Source of the DNA: Pteria penguin
Taxonomy: Eukaryota > Mollusca > Bivalvia > Pterioida > Pteriidae
DNA length: 64,000 bases
NCBI GenBank assembly: GCA_035048485.1
Contig: CM068588.1
Span: 23,830,324 to 23,894,323 of the forward strand
Direction: 5' to 3'
The stretch's first letter is position 1. Every line of letters begins with the position of its first letter. The notes under the pieces are model-generated. The model was not told the DNA's origin and made no database searches. It saw only the letters and a list, made by a program, of their open reading frames with translations. Both the position numbers and the translations under genes were made by a program. Below are positions 26,843-40,009 of the stretch, piece after piece.

Positions 26843-27947
26843 TAAATAACAAAACAAGGAATAATAAGTTAACGCTGACCCCTGAGGAAACAGAGACGGT
26901 ATTAGATGCAAGTCAGGTACTCGGCTCGAGACCGAGAGATCGAATCCTCGGTTGATATTTAATGTTTTCAATATTAGTGTAACATTAGTATTAGTCATTA
27001 GAGATACTTATATTTTACGGAAAATTGACCCAAAGCGTAATTTTTGATATCCTTGGGATGGTAACTTTCTGGTCTCCTGTGCATGAATTCATCATACGAT
27101 GTATAGACTTTTAATCTTGTGTATGAACTTAATTGCACATGCTTTCCTACAATCCTTTATTAATCAAGGGAGAAAAAAATAATTTTTTGGTGAGACGTCA
27201 CATAAGATATTCTGTCCAAATCAATGGAGACTTGGTGGAGCAAATAATATGTCCGCTATGAATGGCTAATGTTCAAAAACAGATAAGGATATGTACGAGT
27301 CACACGTGTAAATGCATTTCTTCAAAAATACAAATGAATTCTTGGTTGTTGACTTCATGAATTATGCAGACATAAATAAAAAGAATGAGATAATCATTTA
27401 GAAAACTTTATATAATTATTGGATAAATATTCATACTATTTGACAGTACGACATTACATTTTGACAGGTTGTCAGTTACCTTTGGTGGCAGTAAACACAC
27501 CACAATAGCTTTGCCCGACTTAGGCATTTTATTATGGAAGCAGTAAACATGGAAAATGAATTATTAAAGGACTGTTAGTCTTGGTTCTAAGAACAAGTGC
27601 GTCGTTCTGTTTGACTAGTATAGGAATGCAATTTTAATTTGCAAAATGATCATAATCTTCTCATGAACCATTTTTCATTTTTTTAAATTTCGTACTATCG
27701 AACTCTACAGATCACAAAAAAGAACGATAGTGGAAAGGAAATACACTAACACGGATCTTATATTTATGATTTATAACAGTATCTGTATAAACATATTAGA
27801 AGAACAAGTATTTACAACCACACATATGTATACAAACACACTTACTGTTACGAAATTAGAGTTTGTCATTCTGTGTAGTATTTTTGCCGTCCGCGTCCTC
27901 GACTTCCACTTCGAATGTACGAATGTTAAGGAGGGTTACCCCAGGGG
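26843..27947. other. Intergenic; tRNA-like fragment near 26,905-26,960
   Basis: A stretch with GGTACTCGGCTCGAGACCG then GATCGAATCCTCGGTT resembles the 3' half of a tRNA or SINE head (anticodon arm and B box), but no complete cloverleaf is apparent. The rest is AT-rich with nothing recognised. Confidence 0.4.
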
Positions 27948-28083
27948 TATATAAAGCGGAATCGTCTGCAGTCCCATTCAGTCTTGAACTCACAATCGAA
28001 TCAGTAATTACTAAATCTTGCTACTAGTCAGTACTGCATCTACTCCCATAGATATGGAAAGAACGACCCAGTGTATAGATGGG
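27948..28083 (+). promoter_or_regulatory. TATA + initiator with short leader and possible first exon
   Basis: TATATAAAG at 27948-27956 is followed by TTCAGTCT with its A at 27980, 32 bases from the first T of the TATA box. This is the spacing expected for a TATA/Inr core promoter. About 75 bases later ATGGAAAGAACG (28054) begins a 29-base coding-like stretch ending at a good donor GG/GTAAGAAT (28083). Without splicing the frame stops after ten codons. It may be a real plus-strand gene start or the promoter of a decayed LTR; no downstream exon was identified. Confidence 0.4.
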
Positions 28084-28583
28084 TAAGAATCCATTCATGA
28101 AAATGGAAAAAAATGTCTATTGAGATACGTGCGTCCTATTACTTATGGGAGTCCCATCAAACTTGGTAGTACATAACTTAGAAGCATTGGCCGTGGGATT
28201 AGCGGGAGTGGGAGTATAGATAATTAGTATTGGAAAATTATAAGAATAAATAAATAGCATGATAATAAGTATTAGGAAAGATTAAAAGCTAAGATTAGAA
28301 ATATTGTAAGAAGAAATATAATAAATAGAAATAAGTGTGGGATGCAGGAGAGACATTGGTTATGGAATTACGGGATGCGGGAGAGACATTGTCATATAAA
28401 ATTAATGATAACACATATATTATTTGTACACGTTATTTAATGTCTAAATTTTTGCATACAAAAGAAATTTATATATTAAATAAATATCAATCATTCAACT
28501 TTTGAATCCTAATTTGTTGTTCTTTTAAATAAGAACGTTCATTAAATTAATTGCTGACTTACGGGAGTGGAAAGCCCACATTG
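28084..28583. other. AT-rich stretch with a short direct repeat
   Basis: GGGATGC(A/G)GGAGAGACATTG occurs twice near 28,340 and 28,376. An A-rich tract with AATAAA-like sequence lies at about 28,475-28,495. No gene recognised. Confidence 0.45.
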
Positions 28584-31097
28584 TTATTTTGCTCCCTTGC
28601 CAGGGCAGTAACGTAACATTACACATAAACACACAAAAACATATTTAAATAGCGAACAACCACCCTTCATAGTGGGTTTATCGTTTACAAGCATGCTATT
28701 TCCTTCTGTATTTTTCATGATGTTAATTGATGCATCCCAACAGATTTTCTGACCAGGAAAGAAGCCATATCTTTTATGCACAAAACCTGCTTTCATCATG
28801 TCTGAGATAGTCTTGCCACTCGTGAACTTAGATTCTAGTGTAATCCATCTGGAAATGTATATGATGATAGTGGGTATGAATCTTCTTACCGATTCTACAT
28901 GTGATCATGATAATAATGTACCCGTATTGTTTTTAATTTTCACACCTTTGAAACATTCCAAATAGTTTTTCTTTTCATCTTTACCGATTTTGGATGTTAA
29001 AGTCAAATATTGTTTTGTTCTTCAAGAATGGTCCTAAAAGAGTAAACAACGAAGAAGTACCTAGGGGTAAACCACATCTCAAACTCCATGAAATAAAAGA
29101 ACAATTTATAAAGTAAAAAACGAAGAAGTACCGAAGGGTAAACCATATCTCATAGTCCATGGAATAAAGGGGACAATATCGTGTTTAGTGTCATATTCAG
29201 ACAAATGCGAACACCAAATAAAATCGAGGTGAGACCAGGTGCCCGGAAGGAGTAAGCGTCCCCTGGTTGCATGCAACACACATATCACAAAAATATTATT
29301 TATAAGAAATTCTAACATTTGGATAATCTTGTTTTCTGTACACTTGCACCTGGAATCAGACTGTTGCTTTACAAAATATGTGTCGTTGTGGCCTAAAACG
29401 AGATATATATATCTGTGAATTCCTTTTTTGTTAAAGAAGGCGTTTTGAATAATTGATGTTATTCTGTTCTTTAGTTTTTGATGAGGAATGGTTGTATAAA
29501 GAGTCGAAAAGTCAAAAGATTTGATGCTAGTGACATTATTGAAAGTAGGAGATTTTAAGTGCTTTAGAAGTTCCTTGGAATTCTTTAGGATCCACATCTG
29601 ATTGATTCCGCTTCTCGAGTAAGCAGTAGAGCAGTATTTCTGAAGACCATATTTGATTTCTGTTAGAATTTTGGTCAGTAACATGAAAAGAGGCTTAGTG
29701 GAACACTTGGAAGATCCAGCTATAAATCGATGTTTATATGGAGTTTTATGCATCTTTGGAATCCAAAAAAGGTATGGTAGCTCGAGATAAGATACCTAAT
29801 GAACTGAGAACTGACTTGTGATTATCCAATATCTCTGAATGAGACAGATTTGTAACTGTATAAGTTGGATTACCAGATATTCTCATAATGTACAAATTTA
29901 ACATATGTTTACTTTACTTTAATTCACTGCAGGGTCATCTTAATGAATAGTTCAGGCTATCCAAACAGGAGACACTCACTCCTACCGGGCACCAGGTCAC
30001 ACCTCTGAATTTCATGGGTCCGTGAATGTCCACTGTAATACAGTGTTGTTAGTGACACAGTTATGTGACATCAGTTACTTTCGTATGTTACATTAACGTC
30101 ACACTTATTCCCTTTGCAGCTCGGAGCTCGTAAAAAGTTCCCCGCGGAAGGTTTGACGTAAGTGTTATTATACCCTTTTATTCTAATGTAATGCGACAGT
30201 GGCACTTTCGACCAAGTGTTTGTTTACATTCATGTATATATACAGTGCTGAGTTACGTTTGTTCTTCTGTACGTAAGGACATTCATGGTGGGTGTGGGTA
30301 TCCAAACAGGAGACACTTACTCCTCCCGGCACCTGGACTCACCTCTGAATTTCAGGAATCCATGAATGTCCACTGTAGTATATTGTTGTTAGTGACACAG
30401 TTATGTGACATCAGTTACTTTCGTATGTTACTCTATATACTATATAATGTCATAGATTTGGTGCTTATAACAATAATATGGTTTTAGTCTATCCTTTGAG
30501 AGTAATCACAAACATAATTTCCAGTGCTTCTACACTGACCAGAAATATATTACTACCATTTTATTTTGAAAAAAGTTTGTAAATTCCCTTATGTACAGCT
30601 CTGTCCTTAGATGGATTCGTCTCTTCTTGCTTTTAGGTCAGTTAGGAAAACTAATTTGCTCTACAAAGAGTCATACTTTGGATTTCTACAGCTTCCATTC
30701 TGAGCATCAACGAGGAGATAAAAGTTGTTGAAATGCGCCCATGCACGAATATACTTGTATGATCTGATAATATCTATTACCTATCATTCACTCATTTATA
30801 TTTATTTATTCATTTATCAATGGATTTACTTATATATGAATCACATAAGTACATGAAGTATTATAAAAAGTACACAGAGGTGCCAATATATTCGGTATTT
30901 TTCTTTCTAGAATTTACTCTGTATGTTCCTATTGGATTTTTTTAATATAAAAGTATTTGTTCCCGTAAACCGGTTGACCGCCCCCGTAAACCGGTTAACC
31001 ACACAAATTAAGTGACGTTTGTTACTTCAAGTCGGTATCGTAAACGCAGCACAATCGAATAGTTTTGTAATGTCATCCCGTGTATATTCTGCTATTG

Positions 31098-31160
<63 letters not shown>

Positions 31161-32396
31161 TTGATGATTTGTGTCATACAGCTTTGTCAGATGTCTTCTT
31201 TGAGAGTATGAACTAACCTTTTGGACATATGCTTAGCGTCAACAACAACTGTGCTGGAACTGTCACCGTACCCTGGTCCTTTGTGGATAAGAAACCTGCG
31301 GCCATCATGTAGCTCTGCTACCACCCCTGTATGTTTTAGTCCGAGTTTTCCGATAATTCCAGACATCGGCCTGCAGAAATAGTATATAAATAACTTGCCG
31401 GAAAAATATTGGCAAATTAAAAGAATATACCACCTAATTTTTGGCCGTTAAAACTGAAACTATATGTGTTACATTGAACTTACTGACTTTATTGAACATT
31501 TGTTGGGAGATTTTTCAAGCAATATGCAGTACATGTATGTAGTGAAATCTGTGGGACTTAACCAGCACTGAACTATGATATTGAATGCCTTAAGTTTTCA
31601 TAACTTTGCATTGTGCATAATGTTTTGTGTATATGTCCGTTTCAACATTGCTATTAAACATATATGATTCTGTAGTCCACTCGTATGGTGGATATGATTT
31701 GCTTTGGTTTTGGGTTTTTGTTTTTTTTTTCATGTTTTTATTATCTATTTGTTTGGATGATTGGTTGTTGTTTTTTATTTTGGTATCATACATTCATTCA
31801 ATACCAATATAAGAAACATTTAAGATAAACCTGTACATGTATATGCATGTTAACCAACAATATAATAGTACCTTGAAACATGTTCGACCCTTTTCACCTC
31901 GCTGTTGTAGAGCCGTCTAAGTTCACTAATATTCATATCATGTGGACGCTGAATAAGTAAAATGTAATGCTGAAGTGTGTTGAGATACGAGAGTATTTTC
32001 ATATCTTCATTTTCAGTACTCAATTTCATGAGTGAGTATTAGGCCGGGTCGACAATTACAATTAATAAATATAGAAAATATATATGTTAATTTTATGCAC
32101 TAAAGCCAAAGTCGCACTTGATTGCAAAGCGTTATCCTACATTATAAAGCAATAAATAGTCCGTCAAATACTGTTGTATTTTATCATATATCTGGCGTGT
32201 TTATTTATTCATATATTTACTTGACGTTTATATCATATATTTACTCGACGTTTATATCATATAGCAAAATTTCTCTTTTCTCTCTTTTAGGGCTACGGAT
32301 ATTGCATCATATAGAATACCGAAGGAATGAATTGAATCGATAGAGAGAGATCGATAGAGAAAGATTGATAGAGAAAGACTGAGAGAGACAAAGATT

Positions 32397-32462
<66 letters not shown>

Positions 32463-32888
32463 AGTTAGTTACCCTGGGTTTAGATGATGATGATCCTTTA
32501 CCTCTCTGAAAATGAGGTTCATATTCTTGTAAATATATTACAGTGTATTTGAATATAAGAAATGTGCTATGAAAATAAGAAAAAGTTGCACAATATGTTC
32601 GAGAGTTATAGTGAGCCTAAATCGAAACTAACTTTCAAAGTCTATCAGCCTTCGTAGTAACATTGACCTATTACATACTCCATTGTAACCATGTACTTTT
32701 GATCATTAATGAAGATTATATCCGAATTAACCATGTTTGATTGTTATTTCAGGGTCCAAGATTATCGTGAAATGTGTAAAATGAATCAACGAATATCATA
32801 TTCGACATTATTAATAGTCTCAATATTACTGATTCATTTATATAAAGTATATTAAATACATCTTGTTTACCTCTAGTAGATCTTTCAT
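28584..32888 (-). CDS. Small permuted papain-fold-like protein (five exons)
   Basis: Exons (minus): 32871-32888, 32473-32505, 31872-31948, 31218-31370, 28584-28848. All have GT/AG borders and phase is kept at each join, giving about 181 aa. It starts MKDLLE, then RGKGSSSSKPR. A helical segment (ISELRRLYNSEVKRVEHVSR) precedes the core. Core motifs are GLKHTGVVAELHDGRRFLIH, KGPGYGDSSSTVVVDAKHMS, KFTSGKTISDMMKAG and KICWDASINIM. His56 (HTGVV) before Cys130 (ICWDAS) matches the H-then-C order of permuted papain-like folds (LRAT, NlpC/P60-like); that assignment is inference from motif order. The start is uncertain: the frame is open about 19 codons upstream of the ATG. The C-terminus is uncertain too, because the last ~25 residues before the stop at 28584 could be intron read-through. 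The last intron (2.4 kb) contains a broken Penelope-like element and hairpin repeats. No signal peptide is seen. Confidence 0.78.
29106..29890 (-). pseudogene. Penelope-like reverse transcriptase fragment, broken
   Basis: Encodes reverse-transcriptase blocks RFIAGSSKCSTK, GINQMWILKNSKELLKHL and SFDFSTLYTTIPHQKLK, closely similar to the element at 40.1-41.6 kb. It shifts frame just upstream of MHKTPYKHRF (about 29,755). It loses the catalytic GIPMGTNCAPL and YxDD blocks: after NNIFVI the frame runs into hairpin-module sequence (29,215-29,290). It lies in the last intron of the papain-like gene, in the same orientation. Downstream, about 60 bp (GGTTTACCC...GGTACTTCTTCG) is duplicated in tandem at 29,038-29,165. 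Class assignment to Penelope-like elements is by motif style and is moderately sure. Confidence 0.8.
29945..30440 (+). repeat. Hairpin module, two units in tandem
   Basis: Two copies of a dispersed unit. Each has a ~95-bp GGACATTCA...TGAATGTCC hairpin core containing AACAGGAGAC(A/G)CTCACTCC and CACCTGG-like sequence, then TGTTAGTGACACAGTTATGT and TTACTTTCGTATGTTAC. A spacer with CTTTGCAG and GAGCTCGTAAA joins them. In the second copy (30277-30371) the termini are a perfect 12-bp inverted repeat. The first copy has lost its left terminus. Confidence 0.85.
30950..31200 (+). repeat. Copy of the Penelope-like element tail, with (GT)n
   Basis: CCCGTAAACCGGTTAACCAC, then TCGGTATCGTAA and CAGCACAATCGAAT and the final ATTTGTGTCATACAGCTTTG match the sequence following the element at 34.9-37.1 kb (37,407-37,610). 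The internal (GT)n at 31104-31158 has about 27 repeats here against about 7 in the other copy. It ends some 20 bp from the donor of exon 4 of the papain-like gene. Confidence 0.85.
32397..32460. repeat. (GA)n microsatellite
   Basis: About 60 bp of GA, with diverged GATAGAGA units on its left, in the intron between exons 3 and 2 of the papain-like gene, ending about 13 bp from exon 2. Confidence 0.9.
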
Positions 32889-34008
<1,120 letters not shown>

Positions 34009-34381
34009 TTTTTTCAGCAGTGGGATCAAAGATATCATTAGTCGTGTGTTTATATTTTGTGAATCCATAAGAGCAAATGATACAAATGAATGAATGACTA
34101 TATCGTTTGGAAGAGGATTTCTCTCTTGGTGTCACGAGGTCAATTGATGCCAAGCAGCTAAAGAAAAAAACCGTATTTATATGATGTAACACAGGCCTGC
34201 GCCCACGTGATATGGTATAGGTGACCGATGGCGAGTTCAACGGAAAGAAGCTGACGGCAAATTTAGTTTTAAAAAAAAAAGAAAAAAGCCTTCAACATAT
34301 ATGAGCCTAGTATTGTTGATCACACTTGGGAATTTTTCTATTGAAAATTTGTATTTTGTATATTGGTTTAGTGATTAAATG

Positions 34382-34752
34382 TTAAAGGAGCATGGTCCGA
34401 TTGAAGTGAGGAAAAATATAAAAAAAATGTAAACAGATTTCTTAAACGGCAATCGATTGCTAGTATATTATCTAAGATGTGTAAAAAGTATTGTACCAAA
34501 GTCGTTGTCGTTAACGAGGTATGCACGTTTTAAATTTGCAAACTATCGATGAGGTCGGTCAGAGGAAATCACGTGACAATAAAACCTCGAGCTTTACCGG
34601 ATTCTAACATTTGTTCCACTTGAGGGATTTTAGTTTTAAATTTTGTAATCAACACAAAGTTTATAACTTATGTAATACAGGAAAAAGAAGATATTGTCGT
34701 AATTTATCCTTTACATGCTAAAATTTTCCAGTCTCGAACTATGTCCCTTTAA
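34382..34752. mobile_element. TTAA-bounded MITE (piggyBac-like ends)
   Basis: TTAA at 34382 and TTAA at 34749 bracket imperfect inverted ends: AGGAGCATGGTCCGA on the left against AGGGACATAGTTCGA when the right end is reverse-complemented. The interior is about 360 bp and non-coding. A TTAA target duplication is the habit of piggyBac transposons; the assignment is inference. Confidence 0.6.
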
Positions 34753-34927
34753 TTTCTGCTATAATTTGGAAAAGTGAAAGGCAATATGACGCTTCATAAA
34801 TTGTGTAAACCGTTTCGATACACTGACTGTTTTCACATATAATATGTGAAGCGTCATGTTACTTTGCTATATCCTGGATGAGGCTGATCTGTTAAGTATA
34901 CGTTATTCAGATTGATTTAGACTTAAA

Positions 34928-37110
34928 ATGATTATAGCCTTTATATATAACAAACTTTTCCCACGTTTACCATCGCTTCCTTCAAAATCACAATTTATCA
35001 AGATTAAATTTGTAAATAAAGGTTTAGATCTCCTTAATATTTCTAATATTTTTGGCGATCATAGAGTCAAATCTACAATTCCTCAGTATTTCGAGAATCT
35101 TGAACCACGTCTGATTTGCTATTAGTACAAAAACCTATTAGAAATCTTATATTTAATTACAATGCAGTCACATCTAATCTAAATTCTCTTGACTCTATTC
35201 CATCGTCCTGTTCATACAATTATTCTAAATTCATTTATCAGCCTGCGGGCCATATTATTACAGGTGATCTGAATTGTATTAAAGATAAATATTTACGTTC
35301 ATTTTTTAATAAAGGGCTAAAGTATAGATTACCTTCCAGGATAGATTTTACCAAATGCCGGAATATTGTTGAAGAAGCATTAGACACTTATTGTAAACGA
35401 TGGTGTAAAAAGAAAGTGTAAAAATACATCCCTTGAATGACTGGTAAATTGAAATTTAAAAATTATCGATATTCGCATTAATAATTTTACAAGTAATCCC
35501 CATTTATTCAGACAACCACATTATATACCAGTCCAGTCTATAAAAAAATGGCTGATTTACATAATACTTATGTCTTCGTACCTGCTGATAAAGCAGCTAA
35601 TAATATTATCATTGTTTGAAAAATATACTATATTTCAGTTCTTATAACGGAATTGAACTCTACTTCTACGTATGATGAAACCCAATTGTTTAAAGGCAAG
35701 ATCCTATCTGACCACTGTAAAGCTATGTGTGACTTCAATTTAAGCATTGATAAAATGATCTTCCAACAATGTATTGGCTTCCCAAACTACACAAAAATCC
35801 ATATAAATTACGTTTTATGTCTAATTCTAGTCATTGCTCTACAACTGTGCTTTCGAAACATATTACCTCCGATCTTACTGCAGTTAAAGACCATGTTATC
35901 AAGTATTGTAATGCTGTCTTTAACAACAGTAACGTCAATTACTTTTGGTCTATCAAAAATTCTAACGAAGTCATTGAAAAATTCCGTTTGAGAAATATTG
36001 AGACTAATAACGTTTCTACTTTTGATTTTCGGCACTATATACCTCTTTACCTCATGACTTAATCAAAAACCAAATTGCTGTCTCTCATACGCTGGTGTTT
36101 CAACAGTGAGTCTAAATCGTACCTCTGTACTTCAGTTACATCTGGATTTTTCTCTAACAAACAATATGATAATTATAAATATTGGACTTGTACTGAGTTG
36201 TGTAATGCCATCACATTTTTGATGGATAATATTTATGTACAATTTAATGGCAAGATTTTTCAATAGATTATTGGGATTCCTGTGGGCACTAACTGCGCTC
36301 CCCTTATGACAGATTTATTTTTATACTGTTATGAGAGAGGCTTTATGCATTCTATTCAAACCTCTAAACGTTTCGACCCTATTGATAAGTTCAATGAAAC
36401 CTCTAAATATCTTGATGATATTATAGTAATCGATAACCCTGAGTTTAAAAACTATATATCTGACATTTATCCATCTGAACTTCAATTAAACAAAGCCAAT
36501 ACTTCCGATCAGTAAACACCATTTTTGCACTTAAATATTAAAAGTATTAACAACAATATTCATATCAACATATATGATAAACGTAATTACTTTGGATTTC
36601 CTATTGTAAATTTCCCTTATCTAGATGGTGATGTCCCCAGGCTTCCATCATGTGGTATTTATATTAGTCATTGGTTCGGTTTGCTAGAGCCTGCACTAAC
36701 GTTTTGGATTTTCACGAAAAAAATTCTCAGACTACTTTTAAACTTTTTACTCAGGGTTATAGATGTCATAATATTCGAAAAACGTTTGGTAAATTTTATA
36801 GATCTTATTCAGACATTTTTTTCTAAATTCGGAAATGTTACTTTTCAACAATATGTATCCAGAGGAATTTCCCATTTCTATGGTGATCTAGTGTACAAAC
36901 TAAGGAGGGTCAAAGGTTCCGATAATTTCATATCGGCTGGGTCTTAAATTATTAAACGTCTTAGATATCGACAGTATGACCCCGAGATCATCGCTAAGAC
37001 CATCGATCTTGTATTCGGTCCCTCTACAACCCAATGCAGACTTTCACTTGAGCGTTGCACGCTGACTAACAGGGCGGTTGGGACTTTATGACGGTCCTTG
37101 TCCAAACCTT
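34928..37110 (+). pseudogene. Decayed Penelope-like retroelement
   Basis: A reverse-transcriptase-type polyprotein in at least six pieces separated by frameshifts and stops: LPSLPSKSQFIKIKF, the KPIRNLIFNYNAV block, LPKLHKNPYKLRFMSNSSHC, WCFNSESKSYLCTS, GIPVGTNCAPLMTDLFLYCY, KYLDDIIVIDNPEF (catalytic YLDD), VYKLRRVKGSDNFIS and ERCTLTNRAVG. Order and spacing fit one element about 2.2 kb long. It belongs to a different subgroup from the elements at 29 and 40 kb: it has the SNSSHCSTT and RRVKGSDNF signatures instead of AGSSKCSTK. It cannot be active. The 3' tail (37,290-37,625) is shared with 30,950 and 52,590. Confidence 0.85.
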
Positions 37111-37289
37111 TTCAGAGGAGACAAGGTCCTGATCCTCGTCCCCTCTGACTGTAAGTTGGGACTCCTATTGATCAAGGATCTGAGCTCGCTTACAGACGGG
37201 CAGAGCACGGTTTAATTATGTTGATGTCTCCTTACATATTTTTGATACCAACATATTATTCTATGATTTCGTGTATAATAAATTTTTAT

Positions 37290-37625
37290 GACCTCTCTCC
37301 TTGAGAAACCTGTTGATCCTTGTTCTTAATATGGAGGATTATTTATAAATTTTTAAATGTGTGTCCTTTGATTGTGCTGCTTTTGCGGTGATTGGGAAGG
37401 TGAGCGCCCGTAAACCGATTAGCCACACCAATTGAGTGACGTTTGTTACTTCAATTGACCGTCCTAAGTCGGTATCGTAACCGCAGCACAATCGAATATT
37501 TTTGTAATGTCGTTCCGTGTATATTATGCTATTGTCATTTTTGTGTGTGTGTATGTGTGCAGGTCCTTGGTGATTTGTGTCATACAGCTTTGTCAGATCT
37601 CTTCTGTTTCTCTCCAATAGAAATG
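37290..37625 (+). repeat. 3' tail of Penelope-like element
   Basis: Contains TATGACCTCTC...GAAACCTGTTGATCC, ATGGAGGATTATTTATA, CCCGTAAACCGATTAGCCAC and a short (GT)n. Sister copies lie at 30,950-31,200 and 52,640-52,850, so it is a dispersed unit. It follows the coding remains directly. Confidence 0.8.
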
Positions 37626-38345
37626 ACCAAAACTAAAATTCTATAGAATGATTATAATAGACATTTATAAAGCATTTCATATCTTCCTCTATCGAATGTA
37701 AACAATAGATAGCTGTTTTTCGCAACGATAGTGTAAAAAGTAGTTCCAGGTTTTTGTCAATCACCAAAAATATCCGAACTTCAAGACAACCCAAATCTGT
37801 TTCAAAACATCTCCTTAATTTGATCCCTTGTTACACAAACAACAACAACAACAAAAATAAAACAACAGTTGTTGTAATATTTCCTTTTTGCTGCGATATA
37901 TTCGATACTGTTACCAAATACACAGAATGGCATCTTCAGGACCTGGTAATTGGGTCAGTGAATAATTGTCTAGTATTCAATCGGTAAGTACTTCACATCA
38001 GTAGCATTTTTCACCAATAAAGATCATCAGCTATCATCCATAAAAGATTCGTGTGGAATTCTGAAACATGACCCCTGCAATCTGTGGCATCTCTTTTGTT
38101 TGTTACACGTGTTTTACATGTTCGCTAAGTGGATTACAAATGTAAATGTGGAATGTTACGTCACTTTTTTGAAAAGTGGGACACGATATGCTATACGTTG
38201 TTTTGATTGAATACATAGTATAAGATGCCCTACATTTCATTAAAATCTAGAGTCCCTTATTGATAATTTAGTCATATATTACACAACAAACCCAATAGAA
38301 GCTCAATGAATTTAATTGGTCAGTATAACATTGAACAGCGTAAAA
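37626..38345. other. No gene seen
   Basis: AT-rich sequence between the retroelement tail and the start of the duplicated segment. Nothing recognised. Confidence 0.5.
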
Positions 38346-39359
38346 TCCCCCCTAGTTTTTTGTTTAATAAGCAAAACTGTAGCAAATAATCAACAATACC
38401 GCAAACAAAAGAGACGTGTTTGGAATGCAATGAATATTGAAAAGATAATTGCTTATGGAAACATATTTTTTAAAAATTGTATTCCATAAACTCGTCAGAT
38501 TTCATAGATGATAACGGAAAATGACACATATCACAGACAGCATAGAGAAGAATACTTGAGGACTTGAAGACTTCAGTTATTGTTTTGCCTTATACATTGT
38601 TACGCTCTTGGCGTATCATTGGATAATTCACATTCAAACTACTAAATCAGCGCATCCAGTAATCGGCATTTACAAATACATGTATACTATTTTATTTTTA
38701 GATACGTAAGCATTAGTGAAACATTATCATGAGTGGTGAAAAGGAGACAATAATCTCTTGGAAAATGATAATAAACATTGCTCTGTAAAAGTTTCAAAGA
38801 TAAAAAAAATTCTTATAAATATAATTGTTTTATGAATGGTATGGGTCTGAGGTCAGAATTGAGGCATCAGTAATCAAAGGCGAGATAACCGTTTATTACA
38901 AAAAAAAAAAAAACATTCAAGGCACTTATGACAAATGTTCTATAGTGATTAATATATAAAAACAAAACTCTTTGTGTAATCGACATCCCTTAGAGGATCT
39001 CTTAGAGGATTGTCTAGCATATCATCTACATTGATTAAAACAGACATTTTCCCTATGTATAAGTGTAATTAGTATACAGATGATAATAATCTCGAGTAAT
39101 TAACATATGTAATTGGTTTTAATTTCAAATTTCATAGTAATATCAACTGTTTGCATTTGTGTTTGAATATCACAAACCAGGTGTTCCTTGCCACGTGTTT
39201 ACTAATCCCTTGAGTAAATTACTTCGAGGGACAATAATTCTGTAAATAACATATTTCAAGCTGAAATATAATCACCATGCCATGTAACGGAAAAACCTTG
39301 AATATTGTAATGTAAACCGTTTAATGCAAAATACGAAAAAACTGGTGTCAAGTGACTAT

Positions 39360-39745
39360 GGCACTAATAAAAATGTACTACACCAGACATTCACGGACCC
39401 TGCAATTGAAAGGTGTCAATGTCTCCTGAGTGGTTAGCCAAATCCACCATGAATGGCCTTACATACAGAAGAAACAAATGTAACTCAGCACTGTATATAT
39501 AAATGAATGTGAACTAAACAATGAAAAAGGAATGTGTCATTGACACATAGCATTAGGGAAAAAGTATAATAACTCTAAAGTCAAACCTTTTGCGGATAAC
39601 TTATTTACGAGCTCCACACTGCAAAGAAAATAAAGATCAAAATAAGAAAGTAACTGGTGTCAAGCAACCATGGCTGTAACAACAATGTACCACAGGAGAT
39701 TCATGAACCCAGGAAATTCAGAGGTGAGACCAGTTGCCTGGGACG
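39360..39745 (-). repeat. Hairpin module, two minus-strand units
   Basis: Reverse-oriented copies: ACATTCACGGACCC, AGCCAAATCCACCATGAATG and AACTCAGCACTGTATATAT on the left; GAGCTCCACACTGCAAAGAA as spacer; AACAACAATGTACCACAGG, then AATTCAGAGGTGAGACCAG on the right. The same unit-spacer-unit order as at 29,945-30,440, inverted. Confidence 0.8.
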
Positions 39746-40009
39746 AATAATAAAACAACTAATGTAAAATAATGAATAAAGCACTCCTTGGTAAACGAAA
39801 AATGACATTTCTCAATCTACTTATTTTTCTCAAGACCCCGTTTATCGTTCATTCTACGGAATAACCTATGTCAATGTAAAGATGATGGATAAATCCAAAC
39901 CACAAGTCCAAAAATCATGAAACCATAGGACATACAAAATCAGTGAAAATGAAAAACAAATGGAAAATAACAAAATATGTCTACTTGAAGAGCATATGTG
40001 AACCCCTGT

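Noticed and set aside
28145..28220. Short plus-strand frame ending ALAVGLAGVGV and stop
   Set aside because: Only about 24 codons after an ATG, with no acceptor that joins it convincingly to the possible exon at 28,054 and no known motif.
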